Shown here piece after piece: positions 35,924 through 47,480 of a stretch of DNA of 64,000 bases; position 1 is the stretch's first letter; every line of letters starts with the position of its first letter. Origin of the DNA: Lichina pygmaea (Eukaryota > Ascomycota > Lichinomycetes > Lichinales > Lichinaceae); contig OY730171.1 of assembly GCA_963422465.1 (NCBI GenBank), forward strand, positions 2,418,001 through 2,482,000. The letters are read 5' to 3'. Both the position numbers and the translations under genes were made by a program. The notes under the pieces are model-generated. The model had not been told where the DNA came from. It worked only from the letters and a program-made list of their open reading frames with translations, and did no database searches.

Positions 35924-36730
35924 ATCTACCTTTCCGTTTCTCGCTCGGGCCGTCATGTCTTGACTTTGGCCGGATGGGTTCGTCGTCGCAGCAGCGGAGG
36001 CGATAATAATCACACCTGCTTGTCGTTGCTAGCTGCACCTGACGTGACATACCGGTTCCTCCTGCTCCCGCCTCTCAGCTCGCTGGAGTTAGTTGGTTGT
36101 TCTTCTCCACGGCCGTGGTGCTTGCCGTTGTCGGTTGTCCGATGAGCGGCGGACATGGCTTTGACGTATTGATATCCCTAGCTTTTACAATTGATATCCC
36201 ACTTTTTCGGCTTTCACAGCAACAAAGAGCACTTGACCAGGCACGCGATGAACTCGTAGAGGTGATGGCAGATCAGACCCAGTCGATTGAAAGCTACCAG
36301 GGGTGATCGAAGAATATACAAGCGCTGGAGTCGGAAGCACGACGCTCGCCGTCGCTGTTTGCAACACGCCAGTGCTCACGACGACAGACATAAGACTCCT
36401 CCCCTGTGCCGTTTGGATTTGCAGCAGGCGAAGTCGTGTCGAGACGCCAATCGGCGGCAAGAAAAGACCGCTCTTGCTGTAAAGAAAAGCATGGGAGTTG
36501 CAAGTAAGAAAAACACCGGCTGATATCAACAGACATGGAAACAAGCAAGCCTCGCCCCTGCGCCGGGCCCCCGCTCATCAATAAAGGCCCATCACGGTTG
36601 ACATGTGAAAAGGAAGTTTATACTATGTAAAGGTGTGACACGTCGAATGAACGACGGATGTAGAGTTTTCGGTGGAGTAGGGGAAGTAGTGATGGGAGAA
36701 GTAGTGGAGTAAGAAGGAAAGAAAAGGCGG
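35924..36730. other. Intergenic region
   Basis: No gene recognised between the convergent small protein gene and the membrane-protein gene. Short ORFs here have no family features. Confidence 0.45.
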
Positions 36731-37501
36731 CTAATAAGGGTCATTGTGGACTTGCCAGGCCATGATCATCATCCACAGCAGAAAGACGGTCCCGATGATG
36801 GCGAAGCTGAACGCCGCCCTCCAACACGCACCTACAGCGACGACGACGAAGAGCGGCGGTCAGCGTCCGTTGTCGTGGTAGGGGGACCCCCTCTAGCATG
36901 AAGGGAGAGGGGGAGGGGGAACCATCCGCGAAAAGGTTGGCCACTTACAGATGTTGACCTGTTGGAGATGGGCCAGGGTCAGTATGGTGGGACCCCTGGA
37001 AGGGTTGTTCTGGACGAAGTCGGTGCAGTAGCTGTTGATGTTGGCCGTCGCGCCGAACAGCTCCATCGCGATTCGGATGAGGCCCGTCAGGAACAGCACG
37101 AAGAGGACGAAGGAGCCGAGTATGACGACGCCCGGGATCAGCTGTCTGCTCGAGACGAGGTAGATGATTACGAGCACGAAGATGACGCCCAGAGCACCGG
37201 TGACGACCCAGAACGGCATGTACCTTTTTGGTCGTTCCCGCGCGCGCGCGCCCCGTGTCAGCGTTTGGGATTGCGTCGAAGGGTCGATAGGGGGAAAGGG
37301 GGACTGGCAGCTGCCACGTTCGGATCGATCGTCCACTGACCATGGAATGCCCAGCCGCATCTGGGTCTGTATGCTCATGAACTGCGCAAACACCCCGAGC
37401 AGCGTCGCCGACGCGGCCAGGAAGACGAGGATCCAGAAGTTCAGCTGGATGTCTGGCCAATGGTACCGGGTCCTGCGGAGCACCGGCCCTGGTTCGGCCA
37501 T
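36731..37501 (-). CDS. Four-helix membrane protein, MARVEL-like
   Basis: Exons 37341-37501, 36949-37223 and 36731-36831 give 178 residues, with all junctions GT-AG. Four hydrophobic segments are visible: about 20-45 (LNFWILVFLAASATLLGVFA), 56-78 (MPFWVVTGALGVIFVLVIIY), 84-106 (IPGVVILGSFVLFVLFLTGL) and 150-172 (FSFAIIGTVFLLWMMIMAW). The N-terminal RTRYHWPDIQLN motif and the loop with two cysteines are shared, as far as I recall, by uncharacterised MARVEL-like proteins of filamentous ascomycetes. The likely location is plasma membrane or endomembrane; role unknown. The first intron is 117 bp and contains a (CG)n run. Confidence 0.75.
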
Positions 37502-39165
37502 GGTCCACCAAAGCCAGCGGCAGACGCCGTCTCCTGCTGGAGCCCTATCCGCGGCGGCTTGCACGCAGTCCCGAGAGCGCTATATGAACCGTCTCCTTGT
37601 GCGTTGAACAGGATCAACGACTCGACTCGACCGATTGCGCGCCGTCCGACCCAGCGATATCGCTCTCGACGGGCGAGAAATCGAAGGCCGCAACGGCTGT
37701 CGACGATGCAAATCGACCCTGGTGCACTGGCAACCGCCGGTTCGAAGGGGGAAAAACAACAGCGTCGAGGGTGTTGAGACCGACGTGCCGTAGCCTATGC
37801 GCACGGAATAGTAGAGTCGCAAGTGAAGAGGGAACGTTTCGTCGAGGATGCGCGTTGCGCGCAGAAGATTAGGAATCGCCCAGGGTCAGGCAACGAGGAG
37901 TCCGTCAGGCCGCCACGACCCCGTCGGGGAGCGAGCGAGCGAGCGAGCGAAAGAACGAAACTGCGATATATAATTGTTCGATACCGTAAGCGAGAGCGAC
38001 AGAGAGAGTGTGTGTGTGTCTGAAGCACCGCTTCGAGGAGGAAGGGCCTCCCTCGAAAGCGACAACAGACAGACTGTTCGTTGCAGTGGGTCAACGACGG
38101 TGTCAATCGAACAGATTCGATACAGTACAGCAGACGAGCAAGGACGGCAAGCAAAAGGATGGAAATAACTCACCTGCTGTGGACTTGTCGATGGACGACG
38201 ATGACGTTGTTGATGTACCCTCGTACGTATGATACAGTATGGAAGTACACCGTAGCGACTGTTCAAGCCAGCAAGGTAATTAGTGTACAGAAATAAACCC
38301 CCGTCTGTTTACTGTTCCCGTCAATTGGGCTTACACGCGCCTTGCGTATGGTTGCCAGCGGTTGCCCAGCCAGTGCCAGCTAGTTAATTGGTGTCTGCTC
38401 CACCCGCGCCGGCGCCCGACCCAGGAAGTGGTCTTGTAATTGGGTTTCGGTACCGTGTACTTTACCGGCTCACGAGACATGCCCGAGAGATAGGTACCGA
38501 TACATGAGTTTATCCTGGAGACTTTTTCAACAGTACTTTGTACTGTGGAAAGCTCATCTGGAGAGAGATATGTTGAAGTGTGAAGTGCTTGTGTGACTTT
38601 CAAGAAGACTGGTGTCTTTTACAGAACTCCAAAAAAGGATGTGTCAGGGGTGTTGTTCCCCCTCGAGTACCTCCGTGGATTGACGTAGATACGTACAGTA
38701 TATAGACCTATCCAGGCACGCCAGGGGGCTGGTTGGTGGCTGTGGTAATCTAGAGCATGTGTCAAATGATGATCTAGGACAAGATTCAAGAAACCGAGAA
38801 GATTGTGACACACCTTATCTTTGTCATAATCTACCAAAACTCTGTGTGAATCTTGTCGAGTTTATAAAAGAAAGTCTGGTCACTTTCACGGTCTGACCCT
38901 GGGAGATGCACTTATACATGTAGCATCACGCCAGCTCTGTGATATCGGATTGTTGGCCCTTTGTGAGAGATGATGGCCAAGGAAAGTCACACTTCTTGAG
39001 GCCGAGATGGCAGCAGAAATAGCATAGTGGCATGTGCGTTATTGTAATTCAGAAGGTGAGTGGTTATTGTTCTGTCAAGCCGGTCATGCCAGTCTGCATC
39101 ATATCTTCGTCTGGCCTGACTTCATAGTAGAAGTTCCCATCGCAGGTCCCTCCCGCATTCAGTAG
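37502..39165. other. Intergenic region with microsatellites
   Basis: No gene recognised. It holds a (GCGA)n run at about 37929-37950 and a (TG)n run near 38010. At 38640-38930 there is a stretch with a TATAAAAG box (38862) that looks promoter- or LTR-like but has no partner. Confidence 0.45.
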
Positions 39166-39483
39166 CTAGAGCCGCAGGGACTCGTAGCTCGGCTCTCTCG
39201 AAGATTCAACGGCGGCGGCAGCGCGCACCAAGGCACGAGTCTCTGCTGCGGAGCGACCCTCGTCGACCACTCGTGCCTCCAACGCCTCCCTCGCCTCTCG
39301 GAGAAGCGACTGCAGCTTGTCTGGTCTTGTGGTGACGATCCGGACGTCGCTGTTGTATCCACTGTTATGGCCGATGCGGGTATCCCCTCGCCCGCGTGTT
39401 CCACAGCATCTGTGGAAGATGTTCCCCGCAAAGTCGAAGAAACTCACTATGCCACTGGTGATACTAAAGTGTTCAGCCGCCAT
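39166..39483 (-). pseudogene. Fragment resembling the N-terminal domain of fungal STAND/NACHT proteins
   Basis: A 105-codon ORF starting MAAEHFSITSGIVSFFDFAG. The small amphipathic start (SGIVSFxDFA) followed by a helical, Arg/Glu-rich stretch (LQSLLREAREALEARVVDEG) is the layout I associate with the N-terminal module of many fungal NOD-like (STAND) proteins and their ankyrin/TPR relatives. No NACHT or NB-ARC domain or repeat follows; the ORF ends at 39166 and the next 400 bp downstream are not coding-like. It could be a decayed receptor gene or a small stand-alone gene. Sequence similarity is weak and judged by eye. Confidence 0.4.
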
Positions 39484-39575
39484 GGTGTTCTGTCAAGGGA
39501 CAGGGGAATCCGCTTTTTCTAAACAGGGAAGGCAATCAACTTACTTGATAGTACGGGGTCACCGGGTGGTTGCTG

Positions 39576-39702
39576 TTTGTCATCAGTGGGTTTTGAATGC
39601 TTAAGGAAAGAGCAGTATCTGTCAGTAGCTTCAATACTGGTGGTGGGAGGGGGAAGGAGTGGTACTTACTGTTCATCATCAGTGGGTTTTGGCCGCTTAA
39701 GG
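39576..39702. repeat. Diverged direct repeat CATCAGTGGGTTTT...CTTAAGG
   Basis: TCATCAGTGGGTTTTGAATG and CTTAAGG at 39580-39606 recur as TCATCAGTGGGTTTTGGCCG and CTTAAGG at 39676-39702. A weaker third copy (TCGCCAGCAGGTTTTGACTG) is near 39906-39925. Read on the minus strand they would encode QNPLM(T/M)NS twice. Confidence 0.6.
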
Positions 39703-40297
39703 CTGACGTTTGTTGGAGATGATCCTGGTGCCGCCTAGGGTTGGCCCTAGCCTTAATTGTGGGGCTCAGGGCTTCCAAAAGCGCTCATGTAGTCGACTAG
39801 CCTATTTCCTCTCGAACACAATCAGTCGCCCCACTTCTCTTCTTCCCGCTGCCTGCTGTGGTATTTTCAGTCGAACAACTGAGAGGAACTAGTTAGTTAT
39901 TGTTTATCGCCAGCAGGTTTTGACTGGACCAGTAAACGTATGTACCGCACGGCGGACCACTACCTCGTACATACTAGTTGGACACGCACACAAGAAAAAC
40001 GACTGGGGGGCACGGCAGAGCCAGTCCACAATAGACATGGATCTACCGAGACTATAACTACTCAGACACAACTCTGATGGGGCTCACTACGAGAGAGGAT
40101 ATCGGACAACTACATGAACGGACTGAAAATCAAGCTCCGCATGTAGTTCCTAGCCTTCTAGTTCGGATGAGAATCCCACGATCGTTCTGAAAAAGCGAAA
40201 AAGCTCCTTACCGTACCGTACCGTATAGCCCGGGCGCTCGGCCCGGAAAACCCTTTCTCCGTCGCTGTTTTGTCATCCACCCCTTGACAGTACTGCA

Positions 40298-40318
40298 CCC
40301 CCCCCCCCCCCCCCCCCC
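40298..40318. repeat. Homopolymer C21 tract
   Basis: Twenty-one consecutive C on the plus strand in the intergenic region downstream of HIS2. Confidence 0.95.
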
Positions 40319-40371
40319 TCCCATACCCTACGGTCAGGACCGGTAGGCGACGTCTCGGCCCTCTTCGGTCG

Positions 40372-40425
40372 ACGGTACGTACGATACGTACGTACAGTAC
40401 GGAGTACTCCGTACTCTATAGGTAC
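40372..40425. repeat. Cluster of GTAC-based palindromes
   Basis: GTACGTACGATACGTACGTAC is followed by AGTACGGAGTACTCCGTACT (40396-40415), a perfect 20-bp palindrome. No gene overlaps. Confidence 0.9.
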
Positions 40426-40686
40426 ATTGAGTTGCTGAAACAGAAGATCGGCTCGATCGGACGAAGTGATGGGGGAATATTACGTGTCCTAAGCGCTACC
40501 GTATGGTGCTCCATTCCGTAACAGCTTGTGGAGATGTGTGATGGTTGAATGGTGATGGCGTAAGGGAGCCATGTTTCGCCGTCTTGTGTAGAGCATGATG
40601 AATGGAAAGGTCCAGGAGCCTACGAAGCTCGAAGGGAGCATTGTTGCATCCGGACAGAATCGGCATATTTCCGACTGCTGATTTGA

Positions 40687-41713
40687 TCAACGACCAGCGA
40701 TGCAGATATCCATCTCATCGACGGAGATTGAGCGAGTCACGATATGTTCGTCGTCTGTCGTGCCAACGTCAAAGTAGTAGATTTCAGTAACACCAAGGTC
40801 TCTGAGAAATCCAACGAGCCGGTCGTAATTCTGGCCGACTTGATCGGTGCCATGGCTATCGTCGGATAGCGTCAAGCGTCCCCCAAGCCCCATAAACACC
40901 TGTAGCAGCGTGAACAATCGTCCGTCACTCGCTGACCGCCTGTCTTTCGGAACGGGCTCGTACCTCAACAATGCTGCGATTCGGGTATGGGTCGCGCATC
41001 CCTTTTCTCAGCGCCGCAGAGTTGATCTCCATGACGCCACCGTACTGGACGATGAACTCGAGATTCCTCACGATCCTGTCCCAGACTCGGGGAAAGTCCC
41101 GAAAGTCGACATCGGGGTCATCGCTCCGGAGCCGGATGAGATCAAAGTGGCCCACGATGGGGGGCTTCAGTCTTCGCAGCATGTCCAGCTGTGCATCAAA
41201 GTACGCGACGAAGGCATCCTCATCCGTTCCGCCCACCGTGTGCCGTGCCTTTTCGTACAGAGGACGGTCGAAGTCTATGGCGATGGTGTTCAGGTGGTGG
41301 ACGGACCCGACGAAGAGATCAAAGGCGTACTTCCGTCGTAGGTCCTGGATCAACGCCTCCGAGGAAGGTCTGATCCAGTCCGATTCAAATCCTATCAGAA
41401 TCTTTATCCGTGGTGCGTATACTTCTTTGAGCCTCCGCGCCTCGTGATAGTACGCGTCGAACGTAGTTGCCAGATCCGCCGGGGTTTGAGACGCATCAAC
41501 CTAGCCACTTCGATCAGACGTGCATCCGGCGAGCCTCGATATGGCGCCGCACACCTCTTCTGGGTACAGATCCACACTCTCATCTCGAGGCATATGCTCC
41601 GTCAACGCAAAGACACGGAATCCTTGCCGCACAGCCGTCTCTATCATATCTTCCAGTGTGTTTTTGGCATGCAGGCAGAACTGCCCAGAGTGACTATGAT
41701 GAGAGAACGGCAT
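40687..41713 (-). CDS. HIS2: Histidinol-phosphatase (PHP family)
   Basis: Hydrolyses L-histidinol phosphate to histidinol in histidine synthesis (EC 3.1.3.15). Exons 41555-41713, 40964-41500 and 40687-40899 give 302 residues, with introns of 54 and 64 bp. PHP metal-site motifs are clear: MPFSHHSHSG at the N-terminus, ALTEHMPRDE, FESDWI, FVGSVHHLN, VGHFDLIRL, MEINSAALRKG and the terminal LSDDSHGTDQVGQNY. The start at MPFSHHSHSG matches the family; an in-frame upstream Met (41812) is judged non-coding. It is cytosolic. Downstream (left) is a long intergenic region; upstream is cnxABC in the same orientation, 280 bp away. Confidence 0.93.
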
Positions 41714-41993
41714 GCTTCCAGGTGTTCGACTGGTGAGACAGGTGTAGTTCCCACAGACCCCGACCGTGCTCAACTCGTGTCCAGCAACATTAACTCGAGG
41801 GATATCTTGCAATGACTAAGCGATCGAGGAGATTTGCCTGGCAACAGATTTCCTCATGAGAGTGTGATCTCTCTTTGTACAATATCGTCTGTCCATAGCT
41901 GTGATCAGGGCTAATCTTGGTGCAGACGTCTGCTTGTATCACAAGCAAGAGTACTCCGTACAGGGTATCCGCAGAGCGCATAGACAGGAAGAT

Positions 41994-44214
41994 CTATGCT
42001 AGAGCGGTCTCTTCTTCAATTTCAAGATCCGCATCCCAGGTTCCGCTCCTGCCTCCAGCCTTGTATATGACTCGCACGCCTTCAATTGTGATGGCGCGAT
42101 CAACAGCCTTACACATGTCGAAAATGGTCAGAGCAGCGGCCGAGACTGCGGTCAGGGCCTCCATCTCAACACCAGTCTTGCCAGCGCACTCGACCTCTGA
42201 CTGGATCCTGATCCGGCCGCCGTCCGTAGATCCAGCCGGTGGAGCCAACCGCGGGAGCGGCTCGAGGTCAACCTTGACTGACGAGAGGGATATGGCGTGA
42301 CATAGTGGAATCCACTCGGGCGTGCGTTTCGCAGCCATTATTCCGGCGATGCGCGACACTGACAGAACGTCACCCTTTTTCATCGTGTTGGCACGTATGA
42401 GCTCTAGAACGGTTGCATTCGAGAAGACGACGTAGCCAACAGCCTTCGCTACTCGATGCGTGTTTGGTTTGCTCGCTATTGAAACCACATGTGCGGCCCC
42501 AGAAGAGGTCAGGTGCGTCAGTTTGGGCAGAGGTTTCGAGCTTGATGATGTCGACGTTGAATAGTGACACGGCTGCGGCATTGTGTGAGAACCTCGAATG
42601 CCGCCAGCGAACGAGTGATAGCCAATGAGCTGTTGTTTATCATAGCGTCTTCGACGATACTGTTCCGGCGAGACGCATTTTCGTGACAATGACCAATCTG
42701 TTTGATCCAAGTACAGTCAGCATCCGCACTGGCACTGGCCTCCATAGAAGCTGCAACCATCCGTGATGCTTTACCTGGCCATATGCAAGGTAGGAAAATC
42801 TCAACATAGATCAATGATGATACAGCCGTGGCTGATCCTACCCACCGATCAATATCATAGGCCGGTTTTTCATTCCCACGAGGGCATCCATGCCGGCATG
42901 TTTCGCTTTCTTGCGCTGCACAGCCAAGCCGATCAAACCCAAGAGCTTTTTCTCTGTTGATGGATCCGGATGTGTTCCACCATGCGACGAGGACGACTGG
43001 GCTGCTTCGGTGGCCTTTAGAGCCTGTAGGTCGTCTTCGTCCAGCGGCCTTCCACGAGTCTCTTTCCGCACGACATCTCGAAGGGAGACTTCGGCATTCC
43101 CAAAGAGACAAACCTTTAGGTTCCCATCGCTGGTCACTCGGAGTCGGTTGCAGGTGCCACAGAAGTTGTGCGTCATGCTGGTAATGAAGCCCATGCGCCC
43201 CACAAATCCGGGGACACGATACGTCTTGCTGGTGTTGTTGGGGTGGTCTTGGACCCTCTCCAGATCCGGAAACCTTTCGGAGATCAAATTTAGCATCTCC
43301 TGGTAGCCGAGCATCTTCCCACGCTGCCACTTGTTGCCGTCAAAGGGCATATACTCGATGAACCGGACCTCGAGATCACGCTCTCTGCCCAGCTCCACGA
43401 ACGGAATGATCTCTCGATCGTTGAGACCGCGCATGACGACGACATTGATCTTGAGCGTGATTGGTACCCCTGATGACTTCAGCGCGAGAATACGATCCAG
43501 CGAACGCATAACCGCCTCGAACCCATCACGCCTGGTCATCAGTTGAAACTGAAAGGGGTCGAGCGTATCAAGGCTAAGATTGATGCCGGTAAGCCCTGCA
43601 TCTACCATGCTTTCCAGCTTGCGATGTAGAGCCAAGCCGTTGGTCGTAATGCACAGTTCTTTCAAGCCTTCACTCCGGAGAGAGCCAATAGAGCGCATCA
43701 TCGATACAAGGTCAGGACGGACAGTAGGTTCGCCACCGGTCAGCCGAATCTTGGTGACGCCTTGACGGACAAAGAGAGACGAAAGATAGTATATCTCCGA
43801 CGCCGTCAAGATATGCGACGGTGGTGATAAGGGAACCCCTTCTGTCGTGTCACCCAATGCGATTAGCGGACAGTCTCAACAGTCGTTCGTGATATTGCTT
43901 CGTCTGGAGCGCATACCTGCCGGCATGCAGTAGAGACAGCGGAGATTGCATCGCTCGGTGACACTGATCCGAAGGTAGTCATGTTGGCGGCCAAAGCGAT
44001 CCTGCAAGACGTCCGAAGTTCGGCGCTCCGTGTGATCGGTGATACTGTTCCGGGCCATCGACCGCTCCGGTGAGTCCGCTGCAGGCTCGGCAGCTGTTGC
44101 GACGGCGCCTGAACAAGCGGTACGTCGTCCTACTGCTGGTACGACCTCGCGAGACGGCCGGTGGAGCCAACGGTTCGCTAACGACATTGATGTTGAAGCA
44201 GAGCGTCGAGCCAT
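41994..44214 (-). CDS. cnxABC: Molybdenum cofactor step 1: MoaA-MoaC fusion (cnxABC type)
   Basis: Converts GTP to cyclic pyranopterin monophosphate. Exon 1 43917-44214 and exon 2 42842-43841 encode MoaA: an Arg/Ser-rich N-terminus (probable mitochondrial leader), radical-SAM cluster [20 protein letters not shown] and a second cluster CGTCNRLRV with the later Cys in LKVC. MoaA ends NRPMILIGG and is followed in the genome by TAG at 42838-42840. The MoaC part (to 41994) has [26 protein letters not shown] and [20 protein letters not shown]. The likely intron from 42841 to about 42541 (donor GG|GTAGGA) would join the two as 614 residues; this acceptor is a best guess. Unspliced, MoaA would be 433 residues with a C-terminal Gly-Gly. 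Divergent from ADE5,7. Confidence 0.9.
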
Positions 44215-44857
44215 CTTGAAGATTCAGTCGTACAGGTCCTTTGTCACAACCAAATTGGTATGAGGAGCCACGGGATCCGGGAGGCAATTGGTGATATCCT
44301 GTCTCCATCGTGGTTGGAATGATGAATAATCGGTAACCTCCGACGGTGAGCGCGACGGATGCGGTACTCTAGGGATGAGTTAGTCATCCACTTCGTCGAG
44401 GAGCGGTACGGTAATACGTAGATACTCGCGTGTCCAAAATATTAATGAAATTAATGAAACGCTACCCTAAGATGGTCATGTATCACAGAACTAATGAGAA
44501 TGAGCTTGTCTCTAATTACCCCTCCATTATCGATAAGGAATTTGGAGGGGTCACTCAAGTAAGAACAGAAAATTCCCGGGTGAGGGTAGCATTACGTACT
44601 GGTATGTCCTCAGCGAGACAAGGTACGAGTTGAACCTCCCTGCGGGCGGCGTGGGCTCTGGCCCAGGCAGGGGTCTAAAGTACGAAACGCGGCCAGGCAC
44701 GCCAATATTTTGCACAACTGGGTCTAGCCCAGGAACTGTCCGAAGTAAGAAATCTGCCTACGAGGTTGAGGAGGAAGCGGTGGACCACAACATTCTGTAC
44801 ATCGAACCTCGCAACTGAATCCTAACCCGTCTTCAGCACTCCGACAGTGTTGCTACA
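44215..44857. other. Divergent promoter of cnxABC and ADE5,7
   Basis: About 640 bp between two start codons. A 67-codon ORF (44430-44633) has no recognisable feature. A local A/T-rich patch (ATATTAATGAAATTAATGAA, about 44440) stands out from the GC-rich surroundings. Confidence 0.5.
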
Positions 44858-47480
44858 ATGGGGAAGCTTCGCCTCCTAGTAATCGGCAATGGCGGTCGTG
44901 AACATGCCTTGGCATGGAAATTGAGCGCGTCGCCAATGGTAGAGCGCATCTTTGTGCTTCCAGGCAATGGAGGCACAGCCAGCTTGTCAGCCTCCGTGAC
45001 GAACATCGATACCATCAAGACCGACGATTACCCAGCATTGGTCGCTTTCGCAAAAGAACATGACATCAACTTGGTCATTCCCGGGCCCGAGGCGCCGTTG
45101 GTGGACGGAATCGAGGCTTTTTTCCGCGCCGGTACGAGACACTGACTACCTTTATTCGACCAAGTTGGGCTCATGCATGTGTAGCTGGCATCCGTTGCTT
45201 TGGACCATCGAAAGAGGCCGCGGCCATGGAGGGCTCGAAGACTTTTGCAAAGGATTTCATGCAGAGACACAACATTCCAACAGCGCAGTACAGGACCTTC
45301 AATGATCACCAGCAAGCAAAAGAATATGTGGACTCTGTTGATCACGGTATTGTTCTGAAGGCCAGTGGCTTGGCGGCTGGAAAAGGGGTCATCATACCCA
45401 ATACCAAGGAGGAAACTTATGCCGCACTGGAGGAAATTATGTTGAAGAAAACATTTGGTGCCGCAGGTGATGAGATCGTGATAGAAGAATACCTCGAGGG
45501 TGATGAACTCAGCATCCTTGCGTTCAGCGACGGCTATACCGTCAAGTCTCTGCCTGCGGCACAAGATCACAAGAGGATCTATGACGGCGATCAGGGGCCC
45601 AATACGGGCGGCATGGGATGCTATGCACCTACAAGAATTGCCTCTCAATCTTTGCTTCAACAGATTCATACAGAGATACTGCAGCCTACGATTGATGGGA
45701 TGCGGAAGGAAAGTCGGTCTTCATCATCCAGTTTCTTTCTCCGTATGAGCTGAATTTGTGCCAGGATGTCCTTTCGTCGGCATGCTCTTCACCGGTCTCA
45801 TGGTCACCCGTAATGGACCAATGGTCTTGGAGTACAACGTGCGATTCGGGGATCCAGAGACTCAGACAGTGCTTCCGTTGCTCGGTGATGAAGCCGATTT
45901 GGCAGAGGTCATGCTTGCATGCACTGGAGGCTGGTTGGATGCTCTCACGCTTCAGGTCAGGAGCCAGTTTGCAGCAACAGTAGTCGTAGCCTCAGGCGGC
46001 TACCCAGGAGGATATGCGAAGGGTGTAGAGATGAGCTTGAGCGCGGTCCCGCACGGTACGCACCTTGCTTTGCGCTTCACTAGGTGCTTGCAGCTACGCT
46101 AATCTTGCGACAGGTGTGATGGTTTTCCACGCGGGAACTATCGTTCGAGACTCTGCCCTGTTAACATCAGGAGGCCGGGTGTTAGCAGCAACCGGCGTCG
46201 CTGATAGTCTCGAAGAGGCTGTTCGGAGAGCCTACGAGGGAGTGGAATCAATCAAGTTCAAAGATATGCATTACAGAAAGGACATCGCACACAGGCAAGC
46301 CGTATTGAGGTTCTTTATCCCGACCAACAACTCATTTCTCCGTAGGGCTTTTAAACCCTCTCAGACCCGGGACAAGTCTCTGACCTATGCGGCTGCCGGT
46401 GTGTCGATTGACGCCGGAAACAAGCTTGTCAGAAAGATCAAGAACGCCGTACGATCGACAAAGAGAAGCGGAGCAGACTCCGAGATTGGAGGGTTCGGCG
46501 GTGTTTTTGACCTCTCCGCGGCTGGGTTCGGCAATGGTCCTTTGCTGATCGGGGCAATTGACGGCGTTGGAACGAAGCTGGATATTGCCCAGGCTCTAAG
46601 AAAGCACGACACCCTCGGTTAGTTGACGTCTGCGCTGCGCGCCTCAAATACTGACTGGGGTGTAGGAATCGACTTGGTGGCGATGAATGTCAACGACCTG
46701 GTGGTGCAAGGGGCCGAACCGCTCTTCTTCTTGGACTGCTATTCATGCGGGAAGCTCAACGTCGACAAAGCCGCTGCTTTTGTTGAAGGCGTTGCCGAGG
46801 GTTGTCGACGTGCTGGCTGTGCACTCATCGGAGGCGAAACTGCCGAGATGCCGGGCGTCTACTCCGACGACGGTTATGACGTGGTTGGTGCCGCTGTTGG
46901 TGCGGTGCGGGGGAAACGGGTACTCCCTCACACCGACGCGATGACAGAAGGAGATGTGCTCCTCGCCCTTAAATCTAGCGGCGTCCACTCCAACGGCTTC
47001 TCGCTCGTGCGGAGGGTCATCCGGGAGCAGGGCTTGGAATATGGCGATCCGGCGCCCTGGGACACGCAAAACAGCATCGGTCTATCCCTTCTGACGCCGA
47101 CGCGGATCTACGTCAAGCCGCTCCTCGAGCTCGTCCGGAGAGATCTCGTGCTTGGGATGTCGCACATCACGGGAGGCGGTCTGCTCGAGAACATCCCGCG
47201 AATGCTGCCCAGCCACCTCGCCGCGAAAGTGGACGTTGGCGCCCGGCATCTCCCGGCAGTATTCGCGTGGCTCAAGAAGGCAGGCGGTCTCGACGCCGTG
47301 GAAGTGGCCCGGACGTTCAATGCCGGCGTGGGAATGGTCTTGGTCGTGCCGGAGGCGAAAGCGAAAGACGCCGTCGCCGAGCTCGAGCGAGCAGGGGAGA
47401 GCGTATACCGCATCGGCAGGCTCGTTGAGAGGAAGGACGGTCCGGCATGCATCCTGCACAACCTGGCTTCGTGGTCGTGA
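44858..47480 (+). CDS. ADE5,7: Bifunctional GAR synthetase / AIR synthetase (ADE5,7)
   Basis: Catalyses two steps of purine synthesis: phosphoribosylamine-glycine ligase (PurD) and phosphoribosylformylglycinamidine cyclo-ligase (PurM). Exons 44858-45131, 45185-45712, 45765-46055, 46114-46294, 46346-46617 and 46666-47480 give 786 residues, close to the yeast enzyme. PurD marks: [59 protein letters not shown]. PurM marks: [92 protein letters not shown]. Intron 4 (46295-46345) starts GCAAGC, a GC-AG intron; the reading IAHR-AFKP requires it. Introns are 48-58 bp. Cytosolic. Confidence 0.95.

Larger units (their letters stand above)
39484..40686. other. Intergenic region
   Basis: No gene recognised. 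It contains the diverged direct repeats, a C21 tract and GTAC palindromes listed separately. Confidence 0.45.

Noticed and set aside
38640-38930. Possible solo LTR (TGTCAGGGGTGTTG start, TATAAAAG box)
   Set aside because: No matching end, no flanking duplication and no second copy in the window.
42518-43330. 270-codon minus-strand ORF over the MoaA/MoaC junction
   Set aside because: It overlaps the MoaA coding exon in another frame, and its translation shows no family similarity.
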